From positions 35,329,331-35,393,330 of the forward strand of contig OY804583.1 in the NCBI GenBank assembly GCA_963680875.1: a stretch of DNA of 64,000 nt, in the 5' to 3' direction. Position 1 is the stretch's first letter, and each line of letters starts with the position of its first letter. Position numbers and translations under genes: made by a program. The DNA is from Bathymodiolus brooksi (Eukaryota; Mollusca; Bivalvia; Mytilida; Modiolidae). The notes under the pieces are model-generated. The model did no database searches. It was not told the origin of the DNA and saw only the letters and a list, made by a program, of their open reading frames with translations. Shown in pieces: positions 29,873 to 40,828 of this stretch.

Positions 29873-30368
29873 TTGGGCGAGTGATTATTGCTTAAGCCAA
29901 TTGAGATGTTGTCCGCTTTATACTAGATCAACACGCCGATGTGGATTTGTATGGTGAAGTTCACAAAACGAACAATCCATGGGTTGCTCCACTCGGATAC
30001 ATTATTCTGGTTCCGAACCAACAAGTCTTTGCCATTACCTCTTAATACTGCATTCTTAGTGGAGAAGCAACATACAGCAACAACTGTTTACCTCTCGTGA
30101 GTACCTGGATTCATCCCCGGTTTTAGATGGGTCCTTGTTGCTCATATTTTTAGTTTTCTGTGTTGTGTTTTTTGCTTTGTTTGTCTTCATCCTATGCTTT
30201 GTGTAGCAAGTATTTGCCGATATCTCTGGATTGTCCATTCTTGATTGCCCCTTCCGTTTTCTTCAATGTTTATTTATATTCCTTGGTTTTAACCGATTGG
30301 GTTTCGAACTCATTATATACCGTACTCGAGGCGAGCATCTTAACCATTACAATACCGATGTGTTGCTG
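29873..30368 (-). mobile_element. SINE, head type 3, split by a nested insertion
   Basis: On the plus strand it begins GAGTGATTATTGCTTAAG and ends at a reversed tRNA-like head (TTTCGAACTC, then CATCTTAACCATTACAA). It matches the copies at 33660 and 61350. The match breaks after GAAGCAAC at about 30068 and resumes at TTTATATTCCTTGG at about 30272. The interruption is a reversed fragment of repeat B. Confidence 0.75.
30075..30270 (-). repeat. Dispersed repeat B nested in a SINE
   Basis: Reverse-orientation repeat B, read on the plus strand: GTTTACCTCTCGTGAGTACC, CCCCGGTTTTAGATGGG, then TTGATTGCCCCTTCCGTTTT. The order matches the reverse complement of the copies at 50946 and 62283. Confidence 0.7.
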
Positions 30369-30567
30369 TTTGATAGTCTTAATAGACATTTCAATAAAAA
30401 AAAATCACACCATGAAAATAAAACTGAAATATTGCTAAAGATGGCACCAAGCAACAAACACGTAAGCAATCACTCTATAATCTCCTGTACATCACAATGT
30501 AAAGTAGGATAGTCGTTGCACAATGTGTGCAGCAGAAATGTCAAAAATCTTTCAACAATATTTCAGT

Positions 30568-30728
30568 GTACTCGAGACAACATTATGTGGTAAGTTTGTC
30601 AGGGACTTGAGACAGGTCGGTTGTATTCTCAGGGTACTACGTACGGTTTCCTCTACCAATAAAACTGACCGACACGTCCAATATAATTGAAATATTGCTA
30701 AAAGTGGCGTTAAGCACCATAAGCGTAA
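30568..30728 (+). mobile_element. SINE, head type 1, 5' truncated
   Basis: Starts within GAGACAACATTATGTGG and ends AAAAGTGGCGTTAAGCACCA. It lacks the tRNA-like head. Confidence 0.75.
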
Positions 30729-32147
30729 TGTGCATGACAAAACAGAGTCACTCTAGTGCCTATATCGCTCACCTGATTTATAAAAGAACTGATTAAAATT
30801 GAAAAAAAATGATCATTGTCCGGCAAAAGTTATCACCAGGTAGAATCTGTTTGTCAAGTTTAAGAATGAATTCGAAAAGGTAAGAAAAAACGCCCATTAA
30901 AATCAGCACTGAGTCCATGTACATTTAAAGTAATTTTAGGTGTCAATTAAGATTTAATTTACACTTAAATTTAATTAAGGGTAGTGCAACCCTGTCCAGA
31001 CTTCAATATATTTTGAACATTTTGGACATTGGTCCCCTTTGTCATGCAGTCTGTCGGGCATAATTTTGAAATGAGACCATCCAAGGACCATCCCATCCAA
31101 GTTTGCTTTTACTTGGTTCTCTGGGTTCTGATGAGAATATCTAAACATGATTTTTATCTAAATATGCAAAATTTGCATATTTGATACGAGTATGCAGACA
31201 GAACATAATCACAAAAAGACTTGTAATATAAGCTGAACGATTCATTTCCATACTGCTGCGGTTAACATGTGAGCTCATTTTGACTTGTAATAAAGCGCTA
31301 ATGAACAACGAAAGTAATATTTATTTTTAGCAATGACAGCCATTTTGAAAGGAGGGTGAGACTGTCAGATACAAATTTAAAAGGGACCACAAAGGACCAT
31401 CCCAACCAAGCTTGGTTCAATCTGGTTCAGTGGTTTCAGAGGAGAAAAATGTTTAACAATGGACGCAAAGTGATGACAATAGATCAGGTGATAAGTGAGC
31501 TAAGAATCAAGAGAGGATCCGACCTCACAATCTGTATAAACAATATCAGTGAAAAAAATAATATAAAAGATCTAAAAGAAACGATCAGGTTCTGACAGAA
31601 AAACAGTAACACAACAGGTGCCACTAGTGGAACAGGAAATGTTCACACTTTCGGTGTAGCTGAGTTCATTTTTGGTTCTTAGTGGGGTTCATGCTATCTG
31701 CATTGTATCTCATTCCATTTACGCCTTCTGTTTATCCCTTCGGTATACTCAAGCTTTTCTTGCTGTGAGGTGTAAATGAATGTCAAGTGTATGCAGAATC
31801 GCAGTCTTCTTGCAGTCCTAATAAGTAATATTTTGGGGTAGGGTGGTGGTTTGTTAATAATTACAAGGTAATCTTTACCGACACTATCTATACCTTTTCT
31901 TTGTTGCTGTTAAAACATTCGTCCCTTCTCCTGTGGTGTTATAGTGTTTATCCTCTTTGTCGTCCATCACATAAGTTAATACACGTATCTCCTATATTTT
32001 ATTTTAGTCATTTAATCTTTACATGCTGATTTATTACCATATTGAGAATTACATATTGTAATGGCATTTTTAACAGAACTTTTTTGAAAGAGTTATTGCC
32101 CTTTTTGACTTACCTAATATTTGATCAAAATGGGAATGGAGATAATG
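30729..32147. other. Intergenic sequence with degenerate elements
   Basis: No gene was seen. About 30925-31005 resembles one side of the MITE at 35297 (AATTAAGGGTAGTGCAACCC). About 31350-31515 (GGACCATCCCAACCAAGC to GTGATGACAATAGATCAGG) resembles the dispersed element at 48160. About 31590-31755 holds a weak reversed repeat B (GTGCCACTAGTGGAACAGG). The rest is unassigned. Confidence 0.4.
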
Positions 32148-32322
32148 ATGTTGTGAGTTCGAATCTCGATCAGGGTGAGGTTTACAACATTATGTGATAA
32201 AGTTTGCCAGTGACTTGCGACACGTCGGTGGGTTTCTCCGGGTCCCATCCACCAATAAAATTGACCACCACGATAAAACTGAAATATTGTTGAAAGTGGC
32301 ATTAAACACCATCACACAAACG
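32148..32322 (+). mobile_element. SINE, head type 1, partial
   Basis: It contains the B-box-like GTGAGTTCGAATCTCGATC, ACAACATTATGTGATAAAG and the tail AATATTGTTGAAAGTGGCAT. The first part of the head is missing. Confidence 0.75.
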
Positions 32323-32526
32323 ATCAAGCAAACAATATTACCATTTTGAGAAGTACATATTGCAATGGCATTTCGATTGGAACTTTTTTTGTGGGAGTTA
32401 TTGCCCTTTTTACTAATATAATATTTGATCAAAATGGGAGGGGAGACACACATGTTAATCCTTGAAATATTGTGCCCGTCATAGAAAAAGCTGAAATATT
32501 GCTAATTTGACGTTAAAGAATAATCA

Positions 32527-33614
32527 ACAAGGGCAACGCAAACCGTGGCGTATCCCCTCACCTAAAAATTAGACCCTGTAACCTTGACCTTTGACCTTGC
32601 AAATCAATACGGTTCCAGATTTTCTTAAGGTCTAAGTGTGTACCAAGTTTGGTCAAAATCAATTGAAGGATGTTGATTCTAGTGTTCACAAGGATGTTAT
32701 GCAGTAAAAGTTTGACCCCTTGATCTTTGACCTTGAAAATCAAAAGGGTTCCAGATTCTCCTAAGAACTATGTATGTACCAAGTTTGGTCACAATCCATT
32801 GAAAGATGTTGATTCTAGAGTGTTCACAAGGATGTAATGCTGTAAAAATTTGACCCTTTGACCTATGACCTTGAAAATCAACAGGATTCCAGACTCTCCT
32901 AAGGACTAAGAATGGACCAAGTTTGGTCAATATCCATTGAACGATCTTGATTCTAGAGTGTTCACAGGGATGCTATGCGGTAAAAATTTGACCCGGTGGC
33001 CTTGACCTTTGACCTTGAAAATCAATAGGGTTCCAGACTCTCCTAAGGACTAAATATGTACCAAGTTTGGTCAAAATCCATTGAAGGATGTTGATTCTAG
33101 AGTGTTCACAAGGATGTTATGCGGAAAAAATTTGACCCCTTGACCTTTGACCTTGAAAATCAATAGGGTTCCAGACTCTCCTAAGGACTAAGTATGTACC
33201 AAGTTTGTTCAAAATCCATTGAAGGATGTTGATTCTAGAGTGTTCACAAGGATGTTACACGGTAAAACAGTTACCCAGTGACCTTGACCTTTGACCTATA
33301 ACCTTGAAAATCAATAGGTTCCAGACTTTCCTAAGGACTAAGTATGTATCAAGTTTATTCAAAATCCATTGAAGGATGTTGATTCTAGAGTGTTCACAAG
33401 GATGTTATGCATTAAAAATTTGACACGGTGACCTTGACCTATGACCTTGAAAATCAATAGGGTTCCAGATTCTCTTAAGAACTAAATATGTACCAAGTTT
33501 GGTCAAAATCCATTGAAGGATGTTGATCCTAAAGTGTTCACACGGATGTTACGGAAGGAAGGACGGGCGGTAGCGTTACTATATCCCTTCGCAACTTCGT
33601 TGGCGAGGGGATAA
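32527..33614 (+). mobile_element. Hairpin-ended element with seven internal ~140-bp repeats
   Basis: The left end is CAAGGGCAACGCAAACC. The right end is TATCCCTTCGCAACTTCGTT followed by GGCGAGGGGATA, which can fold into a short hairpin. Between them a unit of about 136-150 bp repeats seven times; the TGTTGATTCTAG landmark lies at 32671, 32807, 32945, 33089, 33227, 33377 and 33521. Each unit carries GACCTTTGACC-type half-sites. A shorter inverted copy is at 38787. It is non-coding and non-autonomous; its class is unknown to me. Confidence 0.8.
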
Positions 33615-33659
33615 TTAATCTTTTATGAATGATAGTCGTCGTGGAAGCGATCCTCAAAT

Positions 33660-34032
33660 ACAAAGTGAGTGAGTGAATGAGTGATTATTGTTTAACACCA
33701 AGCCAGCAATTTTTCAGCTATATCATGGCGTGAACAAGTTAATTTTCAATGAAATGATGACGAGGTCCGCTTTGTGCTAGACCAACATGCTTAGTTGGAT
33801 TTTTATAGTGCTAGCTTTCTAAAACAACCATCCACGGATAGACATACCGCCCCACTCGACACATTATCGTGATTCCGAGGTCTTTGCTCTTTCTCCTTGA
33901 TGCTGCATGCTTACCAGAGAAGCAACAAATACTAATTTTAGTCTTTGGGTTGACCCAATCTAGGCTTGAACACACGATCTACCGCACTCGAGGCGAGGAC
34001 GCAAATAATTACACCACCGGTGTGGTTCTCCT
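33660..34032 (-). mobile_element. SINE, head type 3
   Basis: The reversed tRNA-like head lies at the right (GGCTTGAACACACGATCTAC, with A-box-like antisense TTACACCACCGG). The body includes GAGGTCCGCTTTGTGCTAGA, and the tail at the left is GAGTGAGTGAATGAGTGATT. It matches 61350-61715 along its length. Confidence 0.8.
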
Positions 34033-34045
34033 GATATGCGAAGTC

Positions 34046-34195
34046 AAATGAGGCGTGTCTAATAATGACATCAAGAAGGAGGCATGTCTAAGAATGACAT
34101 CAAAGAAAGAAGCGTGTCTAGAAATGGCATCAAAGAAAGAGGCATGTCTAATAATGACATCAAGAAGGAGGCGTGTCTCATGATAACATCATGGA
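34046..34195. repeat. ~30-bp tandem repeat, about five units
   Basis: Units of 29-33 bp of the type GAGGCGTGTCTAATAATGAC followed by ATCAAGAAG, with small length differences. Non-coding. Confidence 0.85.
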
Positions 34196-34199
34196 GTCA

Positions 34200-34680
34200 A
34201 AAATGTCAATTTTATGCACATTACTGAAATGCTAATATTTATTACTAAACGGAATTGTTGTCAAATGTGCAATAGTACAAATAAAACATTAAAACAGTAA
34301 ACCAGTACATTCATAGACCATGATAAATCACTGTCATAGACATGTCTTCCTCTTAGGTGAATTGAGAAAAGGAGTTTTCAGCACACTTTCAGTTACCCTG
34401 GGTTGTAGACCGGGCGACAAGACTATCACCTCCCTCTACATTATAGATGTTTGGGTTGTCCACCTCATAAGCAAATTTTCCGTAAAACATGCAACTTGCC
34501 TTGTTAGTTTTATATAGTAAAAGATATGTAAGGCATAATTATAAACAGTCTTAATAAATGGTCTATCTACATCTATCACAGTGATTCATCAGAGTATGTC
34601 GTTTACTGTACCATATAAGTATCACTAAAAAGAGTGATAAATATATCACAGTGATTTATCACGGTATGTCCCTGACTATA
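34200..34680. other. Sequence just 3' of the gene
   Basis: No exon was seen. Two similar segments near 34570-34600 and 34640-34670 (ATATCACAGTGATTTATCAC) form a small degenerate duplication. Confidence 0.4.
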
Positions 34681-34684
34681 CTGT

Positions 34685-34773
34685 ATAATATTAAGTCATT
34701 ATTTTATTGTCACACATTTGATACAATCTGATATGGATGTTGTCCTTGATTTAACACTTTTATTATGTAGCAC
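34685..34773 (-). CDS. Terminal exon: last codons, stop and 3' UTR
   Basis: The acceptor is a pyrimidine-rich TGTCTTTTTCAG followed by GTGCTACATAA. The preceding exon ends in phase 1 with T, so T+GT completes the fourth MAM cysteine, then Ala, Thr and the TAA stop at 34765-34763. Both EGF exons also begin with GT and complete the same cysteine, which supports this call. The 3' UTR is short (about 80 nt). Its 3' end is inferred from the polyadenylation signal at 34708-34703. Confidence 0.65.
34703..34708 (-). terminator. Polyadenylation signal AATAAA
   Basis: A canonical AATAAA on the minus strand (TTTATT on plus), about 55 nt past the stop codon. It sits in AT-rich sequence, so chance occurrence is possible; its position directly after a spliced stop exon favours function. 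Confidence 0.55.
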
Positions 34774-37700
34774 CTGAAAAAGACAAAAACAATAAACAAT
34801 TAAAACATTAAAACTTAGACCAGCTTTTCATATAAATGTGGATGTATACTATATGAACATTTTCGGCAATTATCGCATGATCATCTCCCCTGATTATCAT
34901 TATACCTATTATTTGTAATCATAGCGACCCTACCCATGTAAACTCCTTCAAAATGGCCGTTCAGATGTTCCATGCCACATACCCCACCTTTTGCACGTAA
35001 ATGAGGAACATTATTGTAGAATTTGTCTGTGTTGTAGTGTTGTAATGTTTAGTGTTAATGATGTAGTGCTTAACGCCAATTTCAACAATATTTCAGTCAT
35101 ATCATAGCTGTCAGTTTTATTGGTGGAGGAAAATGGGAGCACCCGGAGAATTAAAATATTATTAAAAATTGTAATAGCAACCATTATTACTTATTTCATA
35201 CATTACTCTATGATGTCCATTTGACCTACTTATTTGATTTTTATATATAATTATTTTTTCTCGAGATATTGTCTCTATATAAAAATAAATATCAGAACTA
35301 GGTTGCACAAACGTCAATTAAATATAAGTCTCAATTAAACCTTGAGTGCATATTAAATTCCTGCACACAGTTCAAGTGAATTTAAGTGGTAATTAAGTTT
35401 TAATTGACATTTAAATTAAACTGAAAGTTGTGCAATCCAGTCCTGATCATCGATCCAATAATATTATACGTACATAAACCTTTCTGTAGACGAATCAAGT
35501 CTAGTCCGATATCTCCTTTACTGTCTGGTCCAATAGTCCCTTCAAAGGCAATCTGCAATAAACATCATGAAACAAAATTTACTTTTGTAAATTAAGCTTT
35601 TTCTTACGAGGGGAAAACTGAAATAACATTTTGGAACAAGATGTTAGATTTGATGTTAATTCAATAAAATAAAATGTAAAAATATGTCAATAAGGTGTAT
35701 GGTGTTTAACGCCACTCTCAACAATATTTCAGTGGTATCGTGGCGATCAGTTATATTAGTGGATGAAATGGGAGTACACAGAGAAAACCACTGACCTGCC
35801 GCAAGTCACTGACAAACTTTATCACACAATGTTGTATCGAGTACACCTCGCCTGAGCGGGATCCGAACTCACAACGTTAGTGGTGATAGGCACTGATTGC
35901 ATAGGTAGTTGTAAATCCAACTACCATACAATCACGGCCGAGACGGAACCAGTGTGTCAATGGATGATCCACTTAATACTACAATAAACAGGAAGCACAA
36001 CTCCATAACGCATAACGATTAAAGTGCAAAATCTAAATGGGCCTTCCTGTTATGGCCCCTGATCTTGTGCATACATTTCAAATTATTTGCTTAAGGAGAA
36101 CAAAAATTGGGTCAAAGCCAAATCTGGAATATAGACGGATATACGGACAATAGCAAAACTTAATGACCCTGAAGACTAGTCACCGGAGCATAAATGTTTT
36201 ATTTTTCAAATTCGTTTCCTTTATTTTTGGTTTAGTTTCTACCACATCCATCAATAAGCTTGCTGTAGCTAATTAATCACTTACCCACTATGGGCAGCGA
36301 TCAGGCCCTTCGTATTATAACCCGTAAACCCTCATCTAAAGGACACCCCCATCAGACGACTAGGACCACGCTCGGTAGCTCTGTGGTTTCAGCCAAACAC
36401 AATAACCAAAAGAAAAAACAACGATCTACAAAACACTACACAGACAACTAAAGATAGTGCAAGACGAACCCCAATAAACTGAACTGAACGCAGCTGCTGC
36501 GGGAGGGTAAACAGTTCCTGCTCCACTAGTGGCATCCGTCGTGTTACGCTAGTTACAAATCTGTTGAAATGTGTGTCAAGTTATGTTTGTCTGACACAAC
36601 CCATTATACTCACTACTGTATCTGAGTATTGAGGAATTTGAACAATACTTGTATGCCATTGGTCTCCTTGGTTTCCGGAAAAGGTTTCAACTTGACTGGG
36701 AGTAGCAGATCGTTCTCCAGCATACACTATCAGATCCCCTGGGTTACTATACATATGGTAGGAATACTTCAGGCAGTATGGAGAATCTGCAAATTAGAAA
36801 AAAAAGATAGTTATGAATATTTATAGTATAACTACTCTTGCATTCTCAATATCAAAAAATCACATGTAACAGAACAATGCAGTAAGTCATGCATAACAGA
36901 ACAATGCAGTAAGTCATGCATAACAGAACAATGCAGTAAGTCATGCATAACAGAACAATGCAGTAAGTCATGCATAACAGAACAATGCAGTAAGTCATGC
37001 ATAACAGAACAATGCATTAAGTCATGCATAACAGAACAATGCAGTAAGTCATGCGTGGCATAACAGAACAATGCAGTAAGTCATGCGTAACAAAACAATG
37101 CAGTAAGTCATGCATGCGTGTTAAGTGAATAAATTAATTGACATTATTATACCTTAGATAATTTAAAATATATAAAAGTAATAATACAATTTAAATGTTT
37201 TTGGTCACTTTTTTTTTATCAATTTTGTTCAGGGCATGAAGAATCATTTTTGAAGTCACTTACCCAAAGGGAAAGTGAAATGAAAAATTTACTTTCCCTT
37301 CCAAATTGCTACTTTCTGTTGAGGCCAACGAAGCCGGCAAAATTTATCTAGGTTTTGGGGACATGCCCCCACATGAAAATTTTGAAATATTTAATGCAAT
37401 ATCCTGCATGCTTGAAAATAAATAGATTTTTCTTACTTTGTTTTGTTGTTTAAAATCAATTTGAGACATGAATCTCAAATGGAATGTTCATGCACTGTTG
37501 ATGTACAAACTCCTAGTAATCAAAATGCATATACCAATACTAAATAGACGGGGCCATTGTGGCTGTGGTCGTATATTAGTTGAACTTAAAACTACCTATG
37601 CAATCAGTGCCTCTAACCACTGATGTTGTGAGGTCGAATCCCGCTCAGCGCCAGGTGTACAACATTTTGTGATAAAGTTTGTCGGCGACTTGCGACAGGT

Positions 37701-40700
37701 TGGTGGTTTTCTCCGTGCTCCCCGGTTTCCTCCACCAATAAAACTGACCGCCACAAAATAACTGAAATATTGTTGAAAGTGGCGCTAAAGCACCATAAAA
37801 CAAACCAACACAAAATAACTGAAATATTGTTGAAAGTGGCGCTAAAGCACCATAAAACAAACCAACACTAAATAAAATGATAATATTTTTCTCTTCGTCA
37901 GAAGTACACAATTGACAGTCACAAATGCAGTTTTACCACGTGTACACACTAGTTTGAAAACATAAAAATAAATGACGAAGTATATGCACTTTTCAAATTC
38001 CTTCCGCTAAAAAATAGTCCATCAAATCCACAATTGACACCGACAACTCTTCAAATACAGTACTGTTATTCCTATTCTGATGAAATTCTCCCAGCGTGTA
38101 CACACTAGTTTGAAAACATACATATAAATGACGAAATATATGTATTGTATTTGAAAATTTCACGGCATCAATTGTCAAACTGTGGAATAATGATCGGCAT
38201 CAATAATAGGTCATCAGCATCAAATTCATAGTCAGAAATATCCGAGTCCGCCATATTGTTTACAAACATTTAGTGCATTCGGCGTAGGAATATAGCATTC
38301 CTTCAGGCATGTCAACTGCAGATTTAACAGCTCCCGATAGGCAATGAAAATGCGTGTTACATTATAATTGCATTAGAATACCAAATTATATGGAACAAAT
38401 TATGCAAAGTATATGTGTTCGGTTTATACAGGTTTAATAAACAAAGATTTCCTACATTCAGACTCAAATGAAATTTCAGTTTATACAGGAATCTGGTGTG
38501 TCTAACGTTCTGTTTAAAAGTATATACACTCGCCACAAAACAGGCCAGAAAAGTCCCCCAAACTTTGTACATATAAATTTTATATTTTCTGACAATGTAC
38601 ATATATTGGTTATATAATATGACATATGCATAAAATTACACTATTAATAAAAATATCATTGATATTCTATTTCTGTATTGATACTGGGATAGTTGTATTG
38701 ACTCTTAATCAAGTTTTTTAAATATTTGTATTTTTCAAATTTAAATAAACATAATATTCATGCCAATATACTTACTAATCATTTTTATCCCCTCGCCAAC
38801 GAAGTTGCGCAGGGATATAGTAACGCTACCGTCCGTCCGTCCTTCCTTCCGTCCGTCCTTCCGTAACATCCTTGTGAACACTCTAGGATCAACATCCTTC
38901 AATGGATTTTGACCAAACTTGGTACATACTTAGTCCTTAAGAGAATCTGGAACCCTATTGATTTTCAAGGTCATAGTTCAAAGGTCAAGGTTACCAGGTC
39001 AATTTGTTACCTTGTAACATCCTTGTGAACACTCTAGAATCAACATCCTTCAATGGATTTTGACAAAACTTGGTACATACTTAGTCCTTAGGAGAGTCTG
39101 GAACCCTATTGATTTTCAAGGTCAAAGGTCAAGGTCACTGGGTCAAATTTTTACCGTATAACATCCTTGTGAACACTCTAGAATCAACATCCTTCAATGG
39201 ATTTTGACCAAACTTGGTACATACATAGTCCTTATGAGAGTCTGGAAACCTCATTGATTTTCAAGGTCAAAGGTCAAAGGGTCAAATTTTTACCGCATAA
39301 CATTCTTTTGAACACTCTAGAATCAACATCCTTCAATGGATTTTGACCAAACTTGGTACATACTTAGACCTTAAGAGAATATGGAACCCTATTGATTTTC
39401 AAGGTCATAGGTCAAGGTCACAGGGTCTAATTTTTTAGGCGAGAGGATACGTCACGCTTTGCGTTGCCCTTGTTTTTATTTCTATTTAAGTTACCTGCTA
39501 ATTTGTAGTTAGACGTATCCAGTATAGCGTTATCGCCCTGTACACGAGGTGATGATGCCTCTGTATACTTGTAATATAGGCCTGTGAATGCTTCAGTTGG
39601 TCCTGTGCCGGAGCTAGAGGTAGATCCCTTGAATAAAAATGTAGGTATTACATTTAGTGTGCACTATGATTAGATCTAACCAATAATGTCTCTTAACCAT
39701 TTTTAGAAATTTACGGAAGATCCGATACTCTCCACTCAATAAAACTGAGAAAATTCCTTGTAGCAATTAATCTTCATGAGTCATTTAAAAAACAACATTT
39801 TGATTAGTTCCAATACACTGTTTTTAAACAAGATGTCCTCACAAATTAACCTGACAAGAGGAGAGGAGCTGATCGTAATTATCCGTGGGTTATCAAAGAT
39901 CAATGCTATAACCATTCATGTGATATCTTTCATAATCTGTTCAATCAGTCTACTTGAAGTGAGTGATTGTTGCTTAACGCCAACTCAGCAATCGTGTAGC
40001 TATATCATGGCAAGAACAGTTAATTCTCAATGAGATGATGATGATGTCATTTTTTTTATTTTTCTAGTGCTAGCTCACTGAAACAACAGTCCCCAGATAG
40101 ACAAACAAAGCAAAAAACGCAACACAATATGTGTTAGACACCACTATGCACAAACAAACACAAATAACATAAATAAGACATGAGCCCCCATACAAACAAC
40201 TGGAGGTAAAGATGAACCGAACAACCTTTTTTATTTTGTGGAAATCGTAGCGGACATCAAAACACGCAACGTAACTACATTTGATAGAGCAAAATGGTAG
40301 ATATTTTCTTACTAAAATTACAAAAAAGGCATAATTACTGTTCTTAGTCTCCAGTCGAAAATATCATTTGTAGTTTCATCAAACGGGCATGTATAACCAG
40401 TGTCTTCAAAATCACAGTACAAAAACAGCTCTGATGTTAAATCTGAAGATAAACAATGAAGTACTATTAAAAATACATCATTCTGTGTCAATATTAAAGT
40501 CTTTTTTATTTTTTTGGCGTTTAAATGCCACCCTCAGCAATATTTCAGCTATATTATGGCGACCAGTTTTAGTGGTGGAAGAAGCCGGAGTACGCAGAGA
40601 GAACCACCGACATTGGGCAAGCAACTGGTAAACTTTATCACTTGCGGCTGCTAGTCGAGTGCACCTTTTTGTAATTTACAAAGCATGGCACGAACCCATG

Positions 40701-40789
40701 CCATATTGGTGATAGGCTTGAATGAAGTGCTAGATCCAACGACCTAACTTATTGAGGCACCCAGGCCCCTTGTTAAAGTCTTATATCTA

Positions 40790-40828
<39 letters not shown>

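Noticed and set aside
36832..37071. 79-codon frame repeating MHDLLHCSV
   Set aside because: By-product of the 27-bp minisatellite, which is a multiple of three.
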